A stretch of DNA of 64,000 nt from Coleophoma eucalyptorum. Lineage: Eukaryota; Ascomycota; Leotiomycetes; Helotiales; Dermateaceae. Of the stretch, positions 46,515 to 58,568 are shown in pieces; positions within the stretch are counted from its first letter, which is position 1; each line of letters starts with the position of its first letter. A model generated the notes under the pieces. That model was not told where the DNA came from and searched no databases. It saw only the letters and a program-made list of their open reading frames with translations. The translations under genes and the position numbers were made by a program. Where the stretch lies: contig JALRME010000002.1 of the NCBI GenBank assembly GCA_026120035.1, positions 2,294,001 through 2,358,000 on the forward strand, in the 5' to 3' direction.

Positions 46515-48650
46515 CTATCTCTTTCTCTTCTTGCTCTTATCGGGGCTTCCTTGACCGCCAGCCACAACGCTCATTGGAATCGAGCTGATGGCTTGTGGTC
46601 CTTCGTCCTTCTTGACTGGAACACCCATATGACGTCCGTAACGGCCTTTGCGACCATTACCTTCATCTTCGCTGATACATTGATCAGCGCTAAGGCCGGC
46701 ATCTTTGCAGCGTTGACATGGGCGTTGTCGGTCGCATCCTTTCTTGCTTTTGCGGCATCGCTGACAGCGTGGTTTGGAGGAAAGATCCTCCTCGTCCTCT
46801 GCAAGTTGGTGTTGAAAATTGATGGCAGATGCGACCGAGGTCTTGCGGGACTGGCTTGGTAGAGAGGAGGGCGACATTGGTCCTTTGACTGCTGGAGTAG
46901 ATCCTGATTTCTTTGACTTAACCGGAGCAATAGGCCGACTAGACTTTGCCGCTTTAGTCTTGCTACTCTTTGCTCCAGTGCTGTTATTGCGAGGCTTAAC
47001 CATGATTGAAGGTGCATTCTTGACTTTCATTGCCTTGGGCTTGACACCATCTGTCTCTTCCATGAGCTCATCTGGACCAGCTGGTCTGAAGGTCCCATCA
47101 CGTCCATCTTCATACTCATCGCCACTTGGCTCAGTGCTATCTTGACTTGGTAAGATATCATTCAAGTGGGGTCGAAACTTCTTGATAGAGTCTGGAGCTA
47201 GTATTGGGCTATCTTCCAGCTTCTGGCGCCTGGGTGGTGGTAGCTCATCCTCGCTATCACTCTCCCCATCACTGGTAGCACCAGTGGATGATGCGGCATC
47301 TGCTTTCCCACTGAAAGTATCGTCCGCAAATGTGGAAGCTGAAGTGCGGCCATGAGAGATGTTTGACATATCTCCCAATCTCATCAATTGTAAAGCAACA
47401 TCTTTGTCTTCTTCAGACATCGTGCTTCCCACAGTAGGATCGGGTGTAGGAAGTATTCCAGAGCTGTTCCCTGGTGTTGAACCAAGGGAATGCCGCGCAA
47501 CAGGATATGTATCACTACCTCGGGTACGGCGAGCACCAGAAGCAGGTGTTGTGTACATGCCAGGCTGTCCAAAGCCATTATTGTAACTTTGTGGGGATTG
47601 TAGAGGATGAGGGTTCGAAAATGGATGTTGAGCTGCATTCGTAAAGGGGAAGCTTCCGCGCTGATGCTCCATACGACGTGCCGGTGAGACGGACGAGTTC
47701 GAGGTTGCTGCTGGCATTTGAGGAGGAGCGAATAGAGGCAATTCCTGGAGGATGCAAATGTTAGCGACTGGCCAAAAGGCCTTGATTAACCCTGTGAACC
47801 CATGATGACTTACGGAACTCTCAAACTTCGCTCTCTTACGCCGCCCGCCTTCAACAATGTTATCCAGGCTGATCTCAGTGTTGCCCAGATGCTCGCTCTT
47901 TGTCTTGCTAGACACTGAGCCAGGAGCACCATCCCCACTGCTGTAACCGGTCAAGCCATCGCTATGGATTTCTGCAAAACTACCATGGGCGCTGGAACCT
48001 CGGCTCTTGAAGCCAGATCTTGATCGGTTCTTTTTGACAGGAGGAAGGTTTGTGCTTGCAGACGCACTGCGGCGACCACGATTGGGAGAGACACTGCGCT
48101 TATGAGACGCCCTCGAAGTAGGTCTCGAAATTGGGTGGCCATAATTCAGTACCTGGGCTGGCTGTGGTGGTGGCATATGGTGACCCTCACCAGCATAAAA
48201 GGCATGGTGAACCGGTGAAGCAGAGTGATAAGAAGGGGGACCATATGCACCAGCTGATGGAGCAGGTTCATCGATGACTCGAACATATACTACCATATTG
48301 TTGCGAAGGTTCTCATATCGGGCGATGAGGGTGTGGCCGTGCTCATCCTCAAAGCTGACGCCCTTGGCACCACTCGAGCTGCCGTAAAGTCCATAGAAGT
48401 TCTTGACAGTCGTTATGATAGAATCAGTGGTATCATGGGGGAATATTTGAACTCGCATTGGTAGACGCGCTCGATATTGGGGCGATTCTGGAAAGAGGAG
48501 TTCGAATGCGACACTCTTTGGCACCGGGCTTCCAAATGGAGATACACTTGGGTTATGAGGTGTGGCAGATCCCGATTGACCACTGCTATATGCAGTAGGT
48601 GGTGTTTCCGATCGTTCCTCTGCAATGCGCATGCTCATGGGAGGGACCAT
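46515..48650 (-). CDS. transcription factor with C-terminal Zn2Cys6 cluster
   Basis: Model complement(join(46515..47744, 47814..48650)), 688 aa. The ATG at 48650 sits in a strong context (ACCACCATGG), and the upstream frame has no ATG. The N-terminus has a conserved ~80-residue ubiquitin/PB1-like domain (SVAFELLFPESPQYRARLPM, FPHDTTDSIITTVKNFYGLY, LRNNMVVYVRVID). The middle is long, Ser/Pro-rich and disordered with basic and acidic patches. The zinc cluster lies unusually near the C-terminus: C606-x2-C609-x6-C616-x5-C622-x2-C625-x9-C635. A Lys/Arg tail ends the protein (DKSKKRKR). The 69-bp intron (donor GTAAGT, branch GCTAAC, acceptor CCAG) is a multiple of three and stop-free, so retention would add 23 residues. 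Target genes are unknown. Confidence 0.85.
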   Translation of the reverse strand: MVPPMSMRIAEERSETPPTAYSSGQSGSATPHNPSVSPFGSPVPKSVAFELLFPESPQYRARLPMRVQIFPHDTTDSIITTVKNFYGLYGSSSGAKGVSFEDEHGHTLIARYENLRNNMVVYVRVIDEPAPSAGAYGPPSYHSASPVHHAFYAGEGHHMPPPQPAQVLNYGHPISRPTSRASHKRSVSPNRGRRSASASTNLPPVKKNRSRSGFKSRGSSAHGSFAEIHSDGLTGYSSGDGAPGSVSSKTKSEHLGNTEISLDNIVEGGRRKRAKFESSVSHHGFTGLIKAFWPVANICILQELPLFAPPQMPAATSNSSVSPARRMEHQRGSFPFTNAAQHPFSNPHPLQSPQSYNNGFGQPGMYTTPASGARRTRGSDTYPVARHSLGSTPGNSSGILPTPDPTVGSTMSEEDKDVALQLMRLGDMSNISHGRTSASTFADDTFSGKADAASSTGATSDGESDSEDELPPPRRQKLEDSPILAPDSIKKFRPHLNDILPSQDSTEPSGDEYEDGRDGTFRPAGPDELMEETDGVKPKAMKVKNAPSIMVKPRNNSTGAKSSKTKAAKSSRPIAPVKSKKSGSTPAVKGPMSPSSLPSQSRKTSVASAINFQHQLAEDEEDLSSKPRCQRCRKSKKGCDRQRPCQRCKDAGLSADQCISEDEGNGRKGRYGRHMGVPVKKDEGPQAISSIPMSVVAGGQGSPDKSKKRKR

Positions 48651-51600
48651 GGTGGTCCAAGCAGGATGGATTTGTGTGAGGAGAGATAGAAGAATCGTGA
48701 AATTCGTGCGGTGTGTGGTAGGAGATGCTGTCTCAAATAACAGTGTGCCCAATCCTGTTCAACAGCACAAACACTCCTTTAGAAAGTGATTGTTCTCTTG
48801 CTGTCAAGTCTGTGTATTGTGCACACCAAGGAATCTGGACTTGTGTGCTGGTCGCAACCTGGATGGGAAGGACGGGAACAGAACGAGTGTCGTAATGGAG
48901 CAGTGAATCGAACTGGAAGGTCAAAATCATTAGCCTTAATCTTTCAGGACTCGATAATGACCTCGAGAAGGGATTTGATGAACGCCATATTCAAGTGATG
49001 GAATTGCAGCCATTCCTGCACCCACTGGGCGGGTCGGCGCAGACCGCAACAGGGCATACTGCCCAGAGAAGCAGAGGCATGAAGAGTGGCAGATGATGGG
49101 AAATACATGATCGCATAAGGTCATAAACCGATGGAAACTCACAAACAAAGAGAATCGATGGCGTTGGGAGGCCTATCGAGGCATTTGGTTTTGTCGTCCT
49201 GGGGAATCCGGGTCTTTGGGGCTACGGTAGGGAGTGGTCAGCCATACATCTCTACCGGCATCTCAAGTTACTCAACATTGAGAATGATATGCAGATTAGA
49301 ACTAGAGACAGTTGTAACTTACATGCTGAGTGATTGTCGTGGTGTTGCTCCTCAGAGAAGCATTTGGTTGTGGAAGAGAGAAGAGGGTCGAGAGAAGTGC
49401 TTCGCTTCTGAATCATGACCACCGTTTATGCAAGATGTATAAATTTTGCTCAACTACATATCTGAAGTGTACTCTTGTCCATACCACTGAAATAGAGCTT
49501 TGATCAAGAATCGAAAGACTTCGCAAACTTTAGATATTCTCTATGTAACGAGTGCTACGAGGTTTCTTGAGTTCTATGCTGCTTCACCAGCTGAAGACAT
49601 AAGTCCCCCGCCTTTTGCGCCGCAGATGCTTCATTTCATGTTGCCCTTTCACGAAAGTGTGCAGTGGACAGAAAAGTCAAAATCATATACGACGTAACAG
49701 AGGCCTCTTTGCCTGCGAGTGATTATCCTGAAAAAGGCTCATGTTCAGCGCCCAAGTCCTAATAGTTGTCCCGCTTGCGGGTAGATTGATATCAAGTAAC
49801 AAGTGCAGCTGCACAGATATCAGACTGCCGGCACATATCTATTCGGGAACGCAAGGCAAGACAGGAGTGCCAGAGCGCAATACGATGAAAAGGGTAGAGA
49901 TATCTCATTAGCTAACAAGGTAGCAGTGGCCGTAGCAGCTCGATGGTCGAGACACCTGAAGACGCAAAGACCGGCTGCTTGGAGGAGATCTGCTAGCCAA
50001 TGATGTTATGCGCAAGGATATGGGGACAATGATGACGGGCGCAACTCCAGCATTCCACCGTTTGACATCTCGTGCTTTGATGTGATTTTTGAAGACCTAC
50101 ATGAAATTATTGAACTACTCGGTGGCTACAAAGATTTCAGTCAAAAGCGGCGACCATGCGAAGGCCAACCTAGAAAAGAGTCGGTGTACGAGGAGTCTGG
50201 CTAATAAGTACTGCGTATGGGATTTGATGGGGTGGCGGAAGTCTAGATAAATTCAATTGCTCTCAAGGATGTATGCGCTGGCGAGGATTGAAGTTTCAAG
50301 TAGCATTCATGCCCGCAACGCAAGCTGAGCTGTACGGCAGGTTCGATCCTTTTGATCGAGGTTTGTTGCGCAACGCAGCCAAACAGAACGTAGGTTGGTC
50401 GCAGAAGTTGAGCTACTATTTACGGGGAATGCCGCGCTGATTCGTGCTTGGAAACCCTCTGCAGTTTTTAGTCTGCCTTACCGGTGCGAATTCGTGTCGG
50501 GTGTGACAAACAAGCCAAGGGTTCAAAAAGCATATGATAGCTAGCCAAATGTGTGTCTTTGGATCGTGGGTGCAATTGTACACGGTATTAGCAGTATGCC
50601 GAACATCGAAAGAAGCTGTCGCAAAAAAAGAGGCAGTTCTTTCCAATCGAATCTACTTACAAGGTCATAATGTTCTTGTGGTGTAGGAGCTGGTTGTCAG
50701 TGGAGCTTCTTCATGCAGGCGCAAAAGCTGATTGACGAGACATGACGATGGAGACGGTGATCCATGGTCCAATGATCTTGAGTGGTTTCGCCTTGAGTAA
50801 ACGGCACTCACGAGCTATGCGATCGTACCACAATTGGCCTCGAGAACACGAACTCCTGGCCCGGTCGCGTTCTGTAGAAGGCCGGAGCAGGACGCGCAAA
50901 AGCAGGCAGGTAAGAAGTAAGTTAGAGCCCGATTCGCATGTTGCACGCTGATAGGAAAAGAGGGCAGGACAAGGTGTGTTGCGCCATAAGCGGTAAGAGG
51001 GTGATAGAGCTTCACTAAAGTTGAACTGGATGACCGGTCTCAAGCAACCAAGCTTGGCGAATCAGAACCAGATTAGCCAGGTACAGCATTGGATAGAATG
51101 CCCAACCAAGATGCCCATGTGCCAGTGCCAGTACCAGCCAGGTACCACGAATGATGATGAAGCAAACCTTACTGGTATGGCGTAGCGCTGCGAGTCGCAA
51201 GGAAACATCTGGAGCCGTAACTGGGCCGCATCATAGCGGAGATCCGAAGCGGATGAGGCATTGAGGAGAGGAGCACCATATATTAAAGTCAGAAAAGGAA
51301 GCCAGAGAATGGGGTCATCCAGCAATAAGCAGGAAGCAGCTTCCCTGGAGATCTTAGTCGTGGCATGGTGCTCGGCGCGTCGTGCTGTTGTTGATGGCTG
51401 GCCGGCTGGCTGGCTGTGTGTGGTGAACAAGGTCAAGAATACTACCTACGAGCCGTCTTCCGAGCGGCTAACGAGCTCCCTCAGCCCTCGCCACAAGCTC
51501 AATGCATAAAGTAAGAGTCGCACCAACATGTAAATTTACCACAACAAATGCGCAATGAACGCGAGTGCTGATTGAGCTCCAAGACGGCCTCTGAGGAACG

Positions 51601-52301
51601 ATGGTTCACCCAAACTCGACAGTTTGTGTACATCACGTGACTTCGTGTACATCCCCGTGCGGATCTGAATAATTTGGGAGCTATGACGAGATTGACAATT
51701 TCTAATTTCCTTCCACGGCGCATTGTCGCGGGTAATCTTAGAGCATAAACATAAGTGTAAAATGATAAAATATGCTCCATTATAAGTTTCTACATCTATC
51801 ATATAGTTGTGGCTACCCTGAATACAACTGGTCTATTTTGAGGCTATTGATGTTTGTTGTTTGGAAATCGCGAAGCGAAGACAGGACGCGCCTCACCACG
51901 GCGACCAGCAACCATCGGAACTACATATTACCGGTCCGTAAAGCTAAGCTTCAAAGTTTACCGTCCAAGCTTTGTTTACTTCGACGAGAGATCCTGCCAT
52001 ATCAGACTCTCAATCCTCCTCCGCACGGCATCCCCCCATCAATCTTCTTCCGTTCTCTAGACGTGTGGTCAGCACACTGCTGTGCTTCTATTATTCGCAG
52101 CAAGTCTAGGAATTCGGGGTCAATTATTTTGTCGTCGCGGCAGCGCGCGTTGGTTCTTTTTATGATTTTGGCAGTCAGCACCTCTTTGCACTCTACCCGA
52201 GCAGTACAACAAGCATTTCTGCATTTACAAACCAAAACGAAGACGATATTGCAGAAATAGCAGCTTCGCTATTGTATTCCATCACATAGCTATCCACCAC
52301 A
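48651..52301. promoter_or_regulatory. 3.65-kb divergent intergenic region, Zn2Cys6 gene to cyclin
   Basis: No convincing gene on either strand. Scattered GT-AG pairs on the minus strand between 48.9 and 49.4 kb would allow a spliced leader for the regulator, but this cannot be shown from sequence alone. No tRNA is found, although GGTTCGATCC occurs near 50340. Confidence 0.5.
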
Positions 52302-54708
52302 ATGGATGCTCGTGTAAGTTATTTCAATTCCATTTGTGGACAATAACAACGCATCTTATTGTCGCGTCCTAATGTTCGGGCCTCTTTAATTTCAAATATC
52401 CACAACATTCCTCGGTCATCTCTCTAACAACCACATTTTCGTTCGAAGCTTGTATATACCTACGACGAAGAAGCTGACCATCATTTCTGTATAGCCGCAA
52501 CGCCCATTACGAGCGCTTCACATTCAAGGTGACGAGAACGCAGCACCTCAAAGCAAGCAAAATCTCCACCAACGTCACAAGTCGACCGGAACTCTGTCAA
52601 CAATGTTGCAGGCTGGTGGTCTCAAGGCAGCTGCAAAGCGTACTGCATTTGGAGATGTCAGCAATACGGTGAAGAACCTGGTTTCAGTCCCTGACGATGC
52701 CGCTTTGGGTTACAAGAACAGTCACCACAATGAAATCGTCAAGCCACTGGCAGCTCCAGAGAAGGCGACAGGATTTCTTCGACCAGCGCAACGTCTTCTT
52801 AACCCTAATTCCAGCAAGTCGATCATTGGTGCACAGCCTGTTGTCACTGAACAGTCATCGAACCCAATCCCCATCTCAGCCAAGAATCAATTTGTCGAGA
52901 CTCGAAAGCCATTGCCATTGGCACCCGCAAACAAGCGCACTCTTTCCAAGAAGGGTACGACGATCTACAAAGATACTGCATCGGAGGCTACAGCAGATAG
53001 CCACGTAGCCTCGAAGACAGATGCGCAGGCACAAGAGACCAGTACTGCGCCGCATGCCCATCAAACCTTGGGACCTCGTCATCATAAAAGCCAACCTCAA
53101 TTAAAGCAGGAGCAACCAATTCTGCGAAGAACTCGGAGCAAGTTTATCAATGCAGATACTGATCCAACAGCAGACACCATTCCCAGCGATCAGATTTATC
53201 AAGATGCCCAAGAGGAACAGCAAACTGAGACGGATGAGGCATATGAGACCTACCTAGCGCTGGCGGCAGATCTTAAGGAGACCCAGGAGCCCGAGGAAGA
53301 GCCAGAGAAGATTGTAGCAGAGGTTGTTGAACTCCAAGATGGTCCGTCATCAAGAGCCCCTCCAGCTGTATCAGAGCCCGAGGAATACTGGGAGGAAGAA
53401 GAAGAGGAGGATGAAGTCTATGATGAGCAAGGGTACACCACAGCGCACTCATACCCTTCCCGTGGAGATAATACAACGGGAGGCGCGACCACTGTCCTCT
53501 TTCCAAAGGTCACCAACAAGGCCAAGAAAGAGCTTGCTGCTGCTCGGGAGATTGTCGAGAGCACACGAACACAAGACGAGATCGATGACGAGACATGGGA
53601 CACCAGTATGGTCGCTGAATATGGAGACGAGATCTTTGCATACATGCGGGAGCTTGAGGTGAGTCATGAGCAAGCTTTCCCCACCTATCCTTTGTAAAAG
53701 GGCTTGGTTCGCGTCCTTAGCAACGGGCCGTACTGAAACGGCCCTTTATGCAACCTTTGTTTACCTTTCGCGATTTCAGGTACACCTTTGTTGACATGTA
53801 CTAACTACTTTGGCACAGATCAAGATGTTGCCCAACCCACACTACATGGACAATCAAGCTGAGATCCAATGGTCAATGCGCTCTGTTCTCATGGACTGGT
53901 TGATTCAAGTTCACCATCGATTCTCCCTTCTCCCAGAGACTCTGTTTCTCTGTGTCAATTACATTGATCGCTTCCTTTCTTGTAAGGTTGTCTCCCTAGG
54001 TAAGCTTCAGCTTGTCGGTGCTACGGCCATCTTCGTTGCTGCCAAATATGAGGAGATCAACTGCCCATCTGTCAGTGAGATTGTCTACATGGTTGATGGT
54101 GGCTATACTGTCGATGAGATTCTTAAGGCGGAACGCTTCATGCTTAGCATGCTTCAATTCGAGCTTGGATGGCCTGGCCCGATGAGTTTTCTGCGTCGCA
54201 TCAGTAAGGCGGATGATTATGATCTGGAGACTCGAACCTTGGCGAAGTACTTCCTCGAGGTAACTGTCATGGATGAGCGCTTCGTTGGAAGCCCTCCAAG
54301 CTACATTGCTGCTGGTGCTCACTGTCTGGCTCGCTTCATGCTCAAGAAGGGTGACTGGGTAAGTGAATATAGCTTGTCATCAAGATACAAGAACGCTAAT
54401 TGCGTATGCAGAGCCCTGCCCACGTTTACTACTCCGGATACACCTGGACTCAATTGAGACCTTTGGTTGCAATGATTGTCGAGTGCTGCGAGAGCCCACA
54501 AAAACATCACGCTGCGGTGTTCGAGAAGTACTCCGATCGTCGTTACAAGCGCGCTTCACTCTTCGTCCAGGCTGAAATGAATCGAGGCTATTCCTTGCCA
54601 CCATATCAGCCATCTAGACTATCGCTCCCTACTCCTGAGGATGTGACCGCGGATATGCCCTACGAAACCCGGGAATCATTCAAACGTATGGTTCAAATAA
54701 AGGGATAA
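52302..54708 (+). CDS. G2/mitotic B-type cyclin
   Basis: Model join(52302..52313, 52495..53658, 53819..54358, 54412..54708), 670 aa. The first exon encodes only MDAR, and all junctions are in phase 0. A destruction-box-like motif R53-TAFGDVSN-61 has Phe where Leu is usual. The long N-terminal half is disordered and contains a Glu-rich stretch (EEYWEEEEEEDEVYDE). The cyclin box starts at IQWSMRSVLMDWLIQVHHRF and includes LFLCVNYIDRFLSCK, LVGATAIFVAAKYEEINCPS and LKAERFMLSMLQFELGWPGP. The C-terminal cyclin fold follows (FLRRISKADDYDLETRTLAK). B-type cyclins activate Cdk1 for entry into mitosis and are degraded through the APC/C. The equivalent Aspergillus gene is nimE. The protein is longer than NimE because of the N-terminal half. 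An AATAAA signal lies 35 bp past the stop. Confidence 0.96.
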
Positions 54709-55836
54709 CCGCCTGAAGCCTGAGACCCAAGGAATACGATACAATAAAATTACAACATTCGACTTCTGTAAATATTAATGGACTAGATTTGACGACCACG
54801 GATACGTCTACCATTGACTAGACATTTCAAGGACTATCATACCTGGTCCTACCACAACAACCTTTCTGAATCATTCCGTTTGTTCACCATGCCGATCGAG
54901 TTACACGTAACTTGTCTGTCGTCGCAGATACACAACTTTGCATTTCCCAGCAGTCCTTCTCGATTACTTGTCGGTACAACGTGGAGCTGGACCTGCGTCC
55001 CATAATGATGCAGGCCTTCATTCAACGGTCACCCGGAAGATCACTTGAGAGTAACGATAATTCATGACGAGACGAGACAATGACTATTCTTGCTTGGCTT
55101 TTACGAGTCAGGTGGCGCACACTTTAGGGGATGGTTAATAATCAAAGACGGAGATGGAGTATTGCTTGATTGTTTGATTAAGATAAAACTATGAGCGGCG
55201 TTATGGCTTTCTTTCACATGTTTCCTACAGCGCAGGGAGTGGCAGAGCTGGAGAGATACCAAAATAATTCAAGCAGCAAGTACAAAATGATACTTTCTAT
55301 TCAATCAACTTGATAAACATTCTTGAATTGCGAACGGGGCCCTTCATCGGAGAAAGCTGGGATCTATGACCTGACCTCTCGTACGAGGGACCGTGCAGCT
55401 GACTTTCTATGCATCCCATCTTTGTTTCACGTGATCAATAAATACCCAACAGATGGCTTTCCAGATCAATTTTGGCTTAATGCTGCAGCTGCAGGATCAA
55501 GGCAGGAAAAAAAAGTACATCTCCGAGACAAATCCGAGAAAAGTTGTTTATCGCAACTTTTCATCAATTGTAAAGAGAGTGAGTTTGCTCAGGGAACGAT
55601 TGTCCTTTGAACTCACGCGCTCGTACTCTCCGCATCGCCTCGCTGCTCCACATCCGGGCGACTTGACAAGCTTCCATCTGTCCATTGCGGCTTCGGACCC
55701 TGACCGTTTTTGGGGTCAAAGTCACCGACAATCCGTGCAACGACTTTTCTGTCACGACTTCGCACACACAGTACCCATTGGTCCGGCGACGTATAAAGCT
55801 CTGGCCAACAGACGCGCATAGAACGCCAAACTTACG
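54709..55836. other. intergenic region, cyclin to aspartate/glutamate carrier
   Basis: About 1.1 kb. AATAAA at 54743-54748 is the likely cyclin polyadenylation signal. An inverted CCAAT box (CCATTGG) near 55772 lies about 65 bp upstream of the next ATG. No gene is supported. Confidence 0.5.
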
Positions 55837-58054
55837 ATGCCAGACCTAGGAAAGGCGAAGGAGGTGGTGAAGGAGACTCTGCTTGGAGTAGAGGAGCCTG
55901 CAGACTTCCAACTTTCCGCTCAAACAAGAGCTACCTTTGAACAGAATGCGCGCAAGGATGAGCAGACTGGAGAGTTGTTCATGGGAGAAGAAGAGTTTGT
56001 CAACGCTGTTGCGCCCGCAGGTCAAGACTACGTGAGTCAGAAACGTGCTAGAAAGCCTCCCTATCACAGTACTGACCATTCTTCTGTCTTCAGCATAAGA
56101 TCAAGCGAGAGCAATATGCCATTCTCTTCCAAGTAGCTGACAGACGGAACACTGGCAAGGTCAATGTTTACGACTGGGGTACCTTTGAGAATCTCCTTGC
56201 GAAACCAGACGCTGAATACGAGATCGCTTTCCGGCTTTTCGATGTTGAGCGAACAGGCACTGTAAAGTACGAGAACTTGAAGAAACTGTACGAACTTAAT
56301 AAAGGCTCAGAAAGCATACCATTCGATTGGAATTGCGAGTGGGCTACCTTGTATAGTGGCGGAAAGCGACGACGACACGATCTTACATATCCTCAATTCT
56401 CGCAGATGCTTCGAGGTTTACAGGGGGAGAGAATAAGACAGGCTTTCCTCTTATTCGACAAAGATGGCGATGGGTATATTCAGCCAGAGGACTTCCAGCG
56501 TATCATTCTGGAGACTGCTAGACACAAGCTTTCGGACCATTTACTGGAGAACCTACACACTCTCTGCAACATCTCTGCAGGCAGCAAAATCTCATACGCT
56601 AATGTTCGCGCTTTTCAGAACATGATTAGAGAGATGGATTTGGTGGAATTGATCATTCGACAAGCCACCTCAGGAAGCACTGATGGCAAGATTACTCGTA
56701 CGGACTTCTTGAACGAGGCTGCAAGAATAACCAGATTCTCATTATTCACACCTATGGAAGCTGATATCCTGTTCCACTTTGCAAGCTTAGATGAGCCTTC
56801 TGGAAGACTGGGACTCTCGGATTTTGCTAAGGTCTTGGATCCGTCATGGCGAAACCCGGCATATAATGCCTTCAGCGGTGCCGTAGGAACATCCATCCAG
56901 CAGGCGAAAGCACCTACTGGAACCTTCTTACATTCTGTACTTGAATCTGTACATCACTTTGCACTTGGTAGCTTGGCTGGTGCTTTTGGTGCGTTCATGG
57001 TTTATCCTATTGACTTGGTGAAGACCCGTATGCAGAACCAGAGAGGTAGCAGGGTTGGGGAATTGCTGTACAAGAACTCGTGGGATTGCGCGAAGAAGGT
57101 TGTTCGTAACGAGGGTTTTCGCGGCTTATATTCCGGTGTACTTCCTCAACTTGTTGGTGTTGCGCCTGAGAAGGCCATCAAGCTCACAGTCAATGATCTC
57201 GTGCGTGGCCACTTTTCGAGTAAAGACGGAAAGATTTGGGTTCCACACGAAATCCTGGCCGGAGGTACGGCCGGAGCATGTCAAGTTGTGAGTTTCAACC
57301 CCCTTCTTTTTCTTCTCAACTAACAGATCAGATCTTCACGAACCCCCTTGAGATTGTCAAGATTCGTTTACAAGTTCAAGGAGAGGTAGCCAAGAATGTT
57401 GAAGGCGTTCCTCGACGCTCAGCTATGTGGATTGTACGCAATCTTGGTCTCGTTGGTCTATACAAGGGAGCGTCAGCCTGTCTTCTACGTGATGTTCCCT
57501 TCTCTGCTATCTATTTCCCAACCTACAATCATCTCAAGCGTGACTACTTCGGCGAGTCACAAACAAAACAACTCGGCATCCTCCAACTTCTCACCGCCGG
57601 AGCCATTGCCGGCATGCCAGCCGCATACCTTACCACACCTTGCGATGTCATCAAAACCCGCCTCCAAGTAGAAGCCCGCAAGGGTGACACAGCATACACA
57701 AGCTTACGGCAATGTGCAAAAACTGTCTGGCGAGAAGAGGGGTTCAAAGCTTTCTTTAAGGGTGGTCCTGCTCGTATCATGCGTTCATCGCCTCAATTCG
57801 GTTTCACTCTTGCTGGTTATGAAGTTCTACAAAACTTGTTGCCAATGCCTGGTAGCGGCAAGGAGCAGCAAGTTCACGCTGGTGCTGCCTCAACTGGCGG
57901 GCCTCTACCAGGTCAGGACGGACCATTAAGTTATCTCCGAAGCAGGAACGCCCTTAAGATCATCCTTGATCTGGATGAGAGTTTTGGACGCGTCAAGGTA
58001 CCGGGAACCAGTGGATGGAGCAACTTGCCTAGCATAATGGGAGGTGGAAAGTAA
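55837..58054 (+). CDS. AGC1: mitochondrial aspartate/glutamate carrier, EF-hand type (Agc1/aralar)
   Basis: Model join(55837..56031, 56094..57287, 57332..58054), 703 aa. The N-terminal ~340 residues are an EF-hand domain facing the intermembrane space. One canonical loop is visible at about 187-198 ([12 protein letters not shown]), with Asp instead of Glu at position 12. The C-terminal half is a mitochondrial carrier with three repeats, each carrying the signature: [22 protein letters not shown] and [11 protein letters not shown]. Animal aralar and citrin exchange mitochondrial aspartate for cytosolic glutamate plus H+, stimulated by Ca2+. They belong to the malate-aspartate shuttle. The EF-hand half is intact here, unlike yeast Agc1. 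The third exon begins at the second AG (57331), because the first at 57326 breaks the frame. Confidence 0.95.
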
Positions 58055-58568
58055 GAGTAGATAGGAGGGAAGAACATTTGTAAGCAGTTAGTCCAGCCAA
58101 GGGGTTGGCACTTTCTTGTCTTCTCTTCGTAATTGTGTACTTATTTAGAGCTGCGAGTCTGAAATATCTTGAAAGAATACAAGATATATCTGTACCTGAT
58201 TTCCCTTTTTTTTTGGAACCATGACCCTTTTCTAGACCTGTCCCTTCAGTACTACACAACTCCATAAATTTTCCATCTGGCATTACTATGGTTGGAGTAT
58301 ACTTAGTCCCTGAGTAATGATGACATTATTGCAGTTGCGCCAGCCACATCTCATAAGCAATTTTGCAGACAAAAAAAGCAAGCAAGCGTCTACTCAATAG
58401 TACGAAAGCACTTCAGTAGTCCAAAAGTGCTCTCTATGCACCGCTAAACAGAGTTCGTCCCTCAGTGTTGGCCAGATTGGCTCTGGATTTAGCATGTAGT
58501 CACCGGGAAAGTTTTATTGACATGTCGAGGGACTTATTAATTCTGATACACACTGTGGTGGAACATCA
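58055..58568. other. convergent 3' region
   Basis: About 510 bp where the carrier (+) and rhamnosidase (-) genes end towards each other. No other feature is supported. Confidence 0.5.

Noticed and set aside
50340..50365. tRNA T-loop-like GGTTCGATCC
   Set aside because: The flanking bases do not form a 5-bp T stem, and no acceptor or anticodon arm can be drawn upstream.
55837..58054. Functional link between the aspartate carrier and ErdS
   Set aside because: Both handle aspartate, but they lie over 50 kb apart among unrelated genes. Proximity gives no support.
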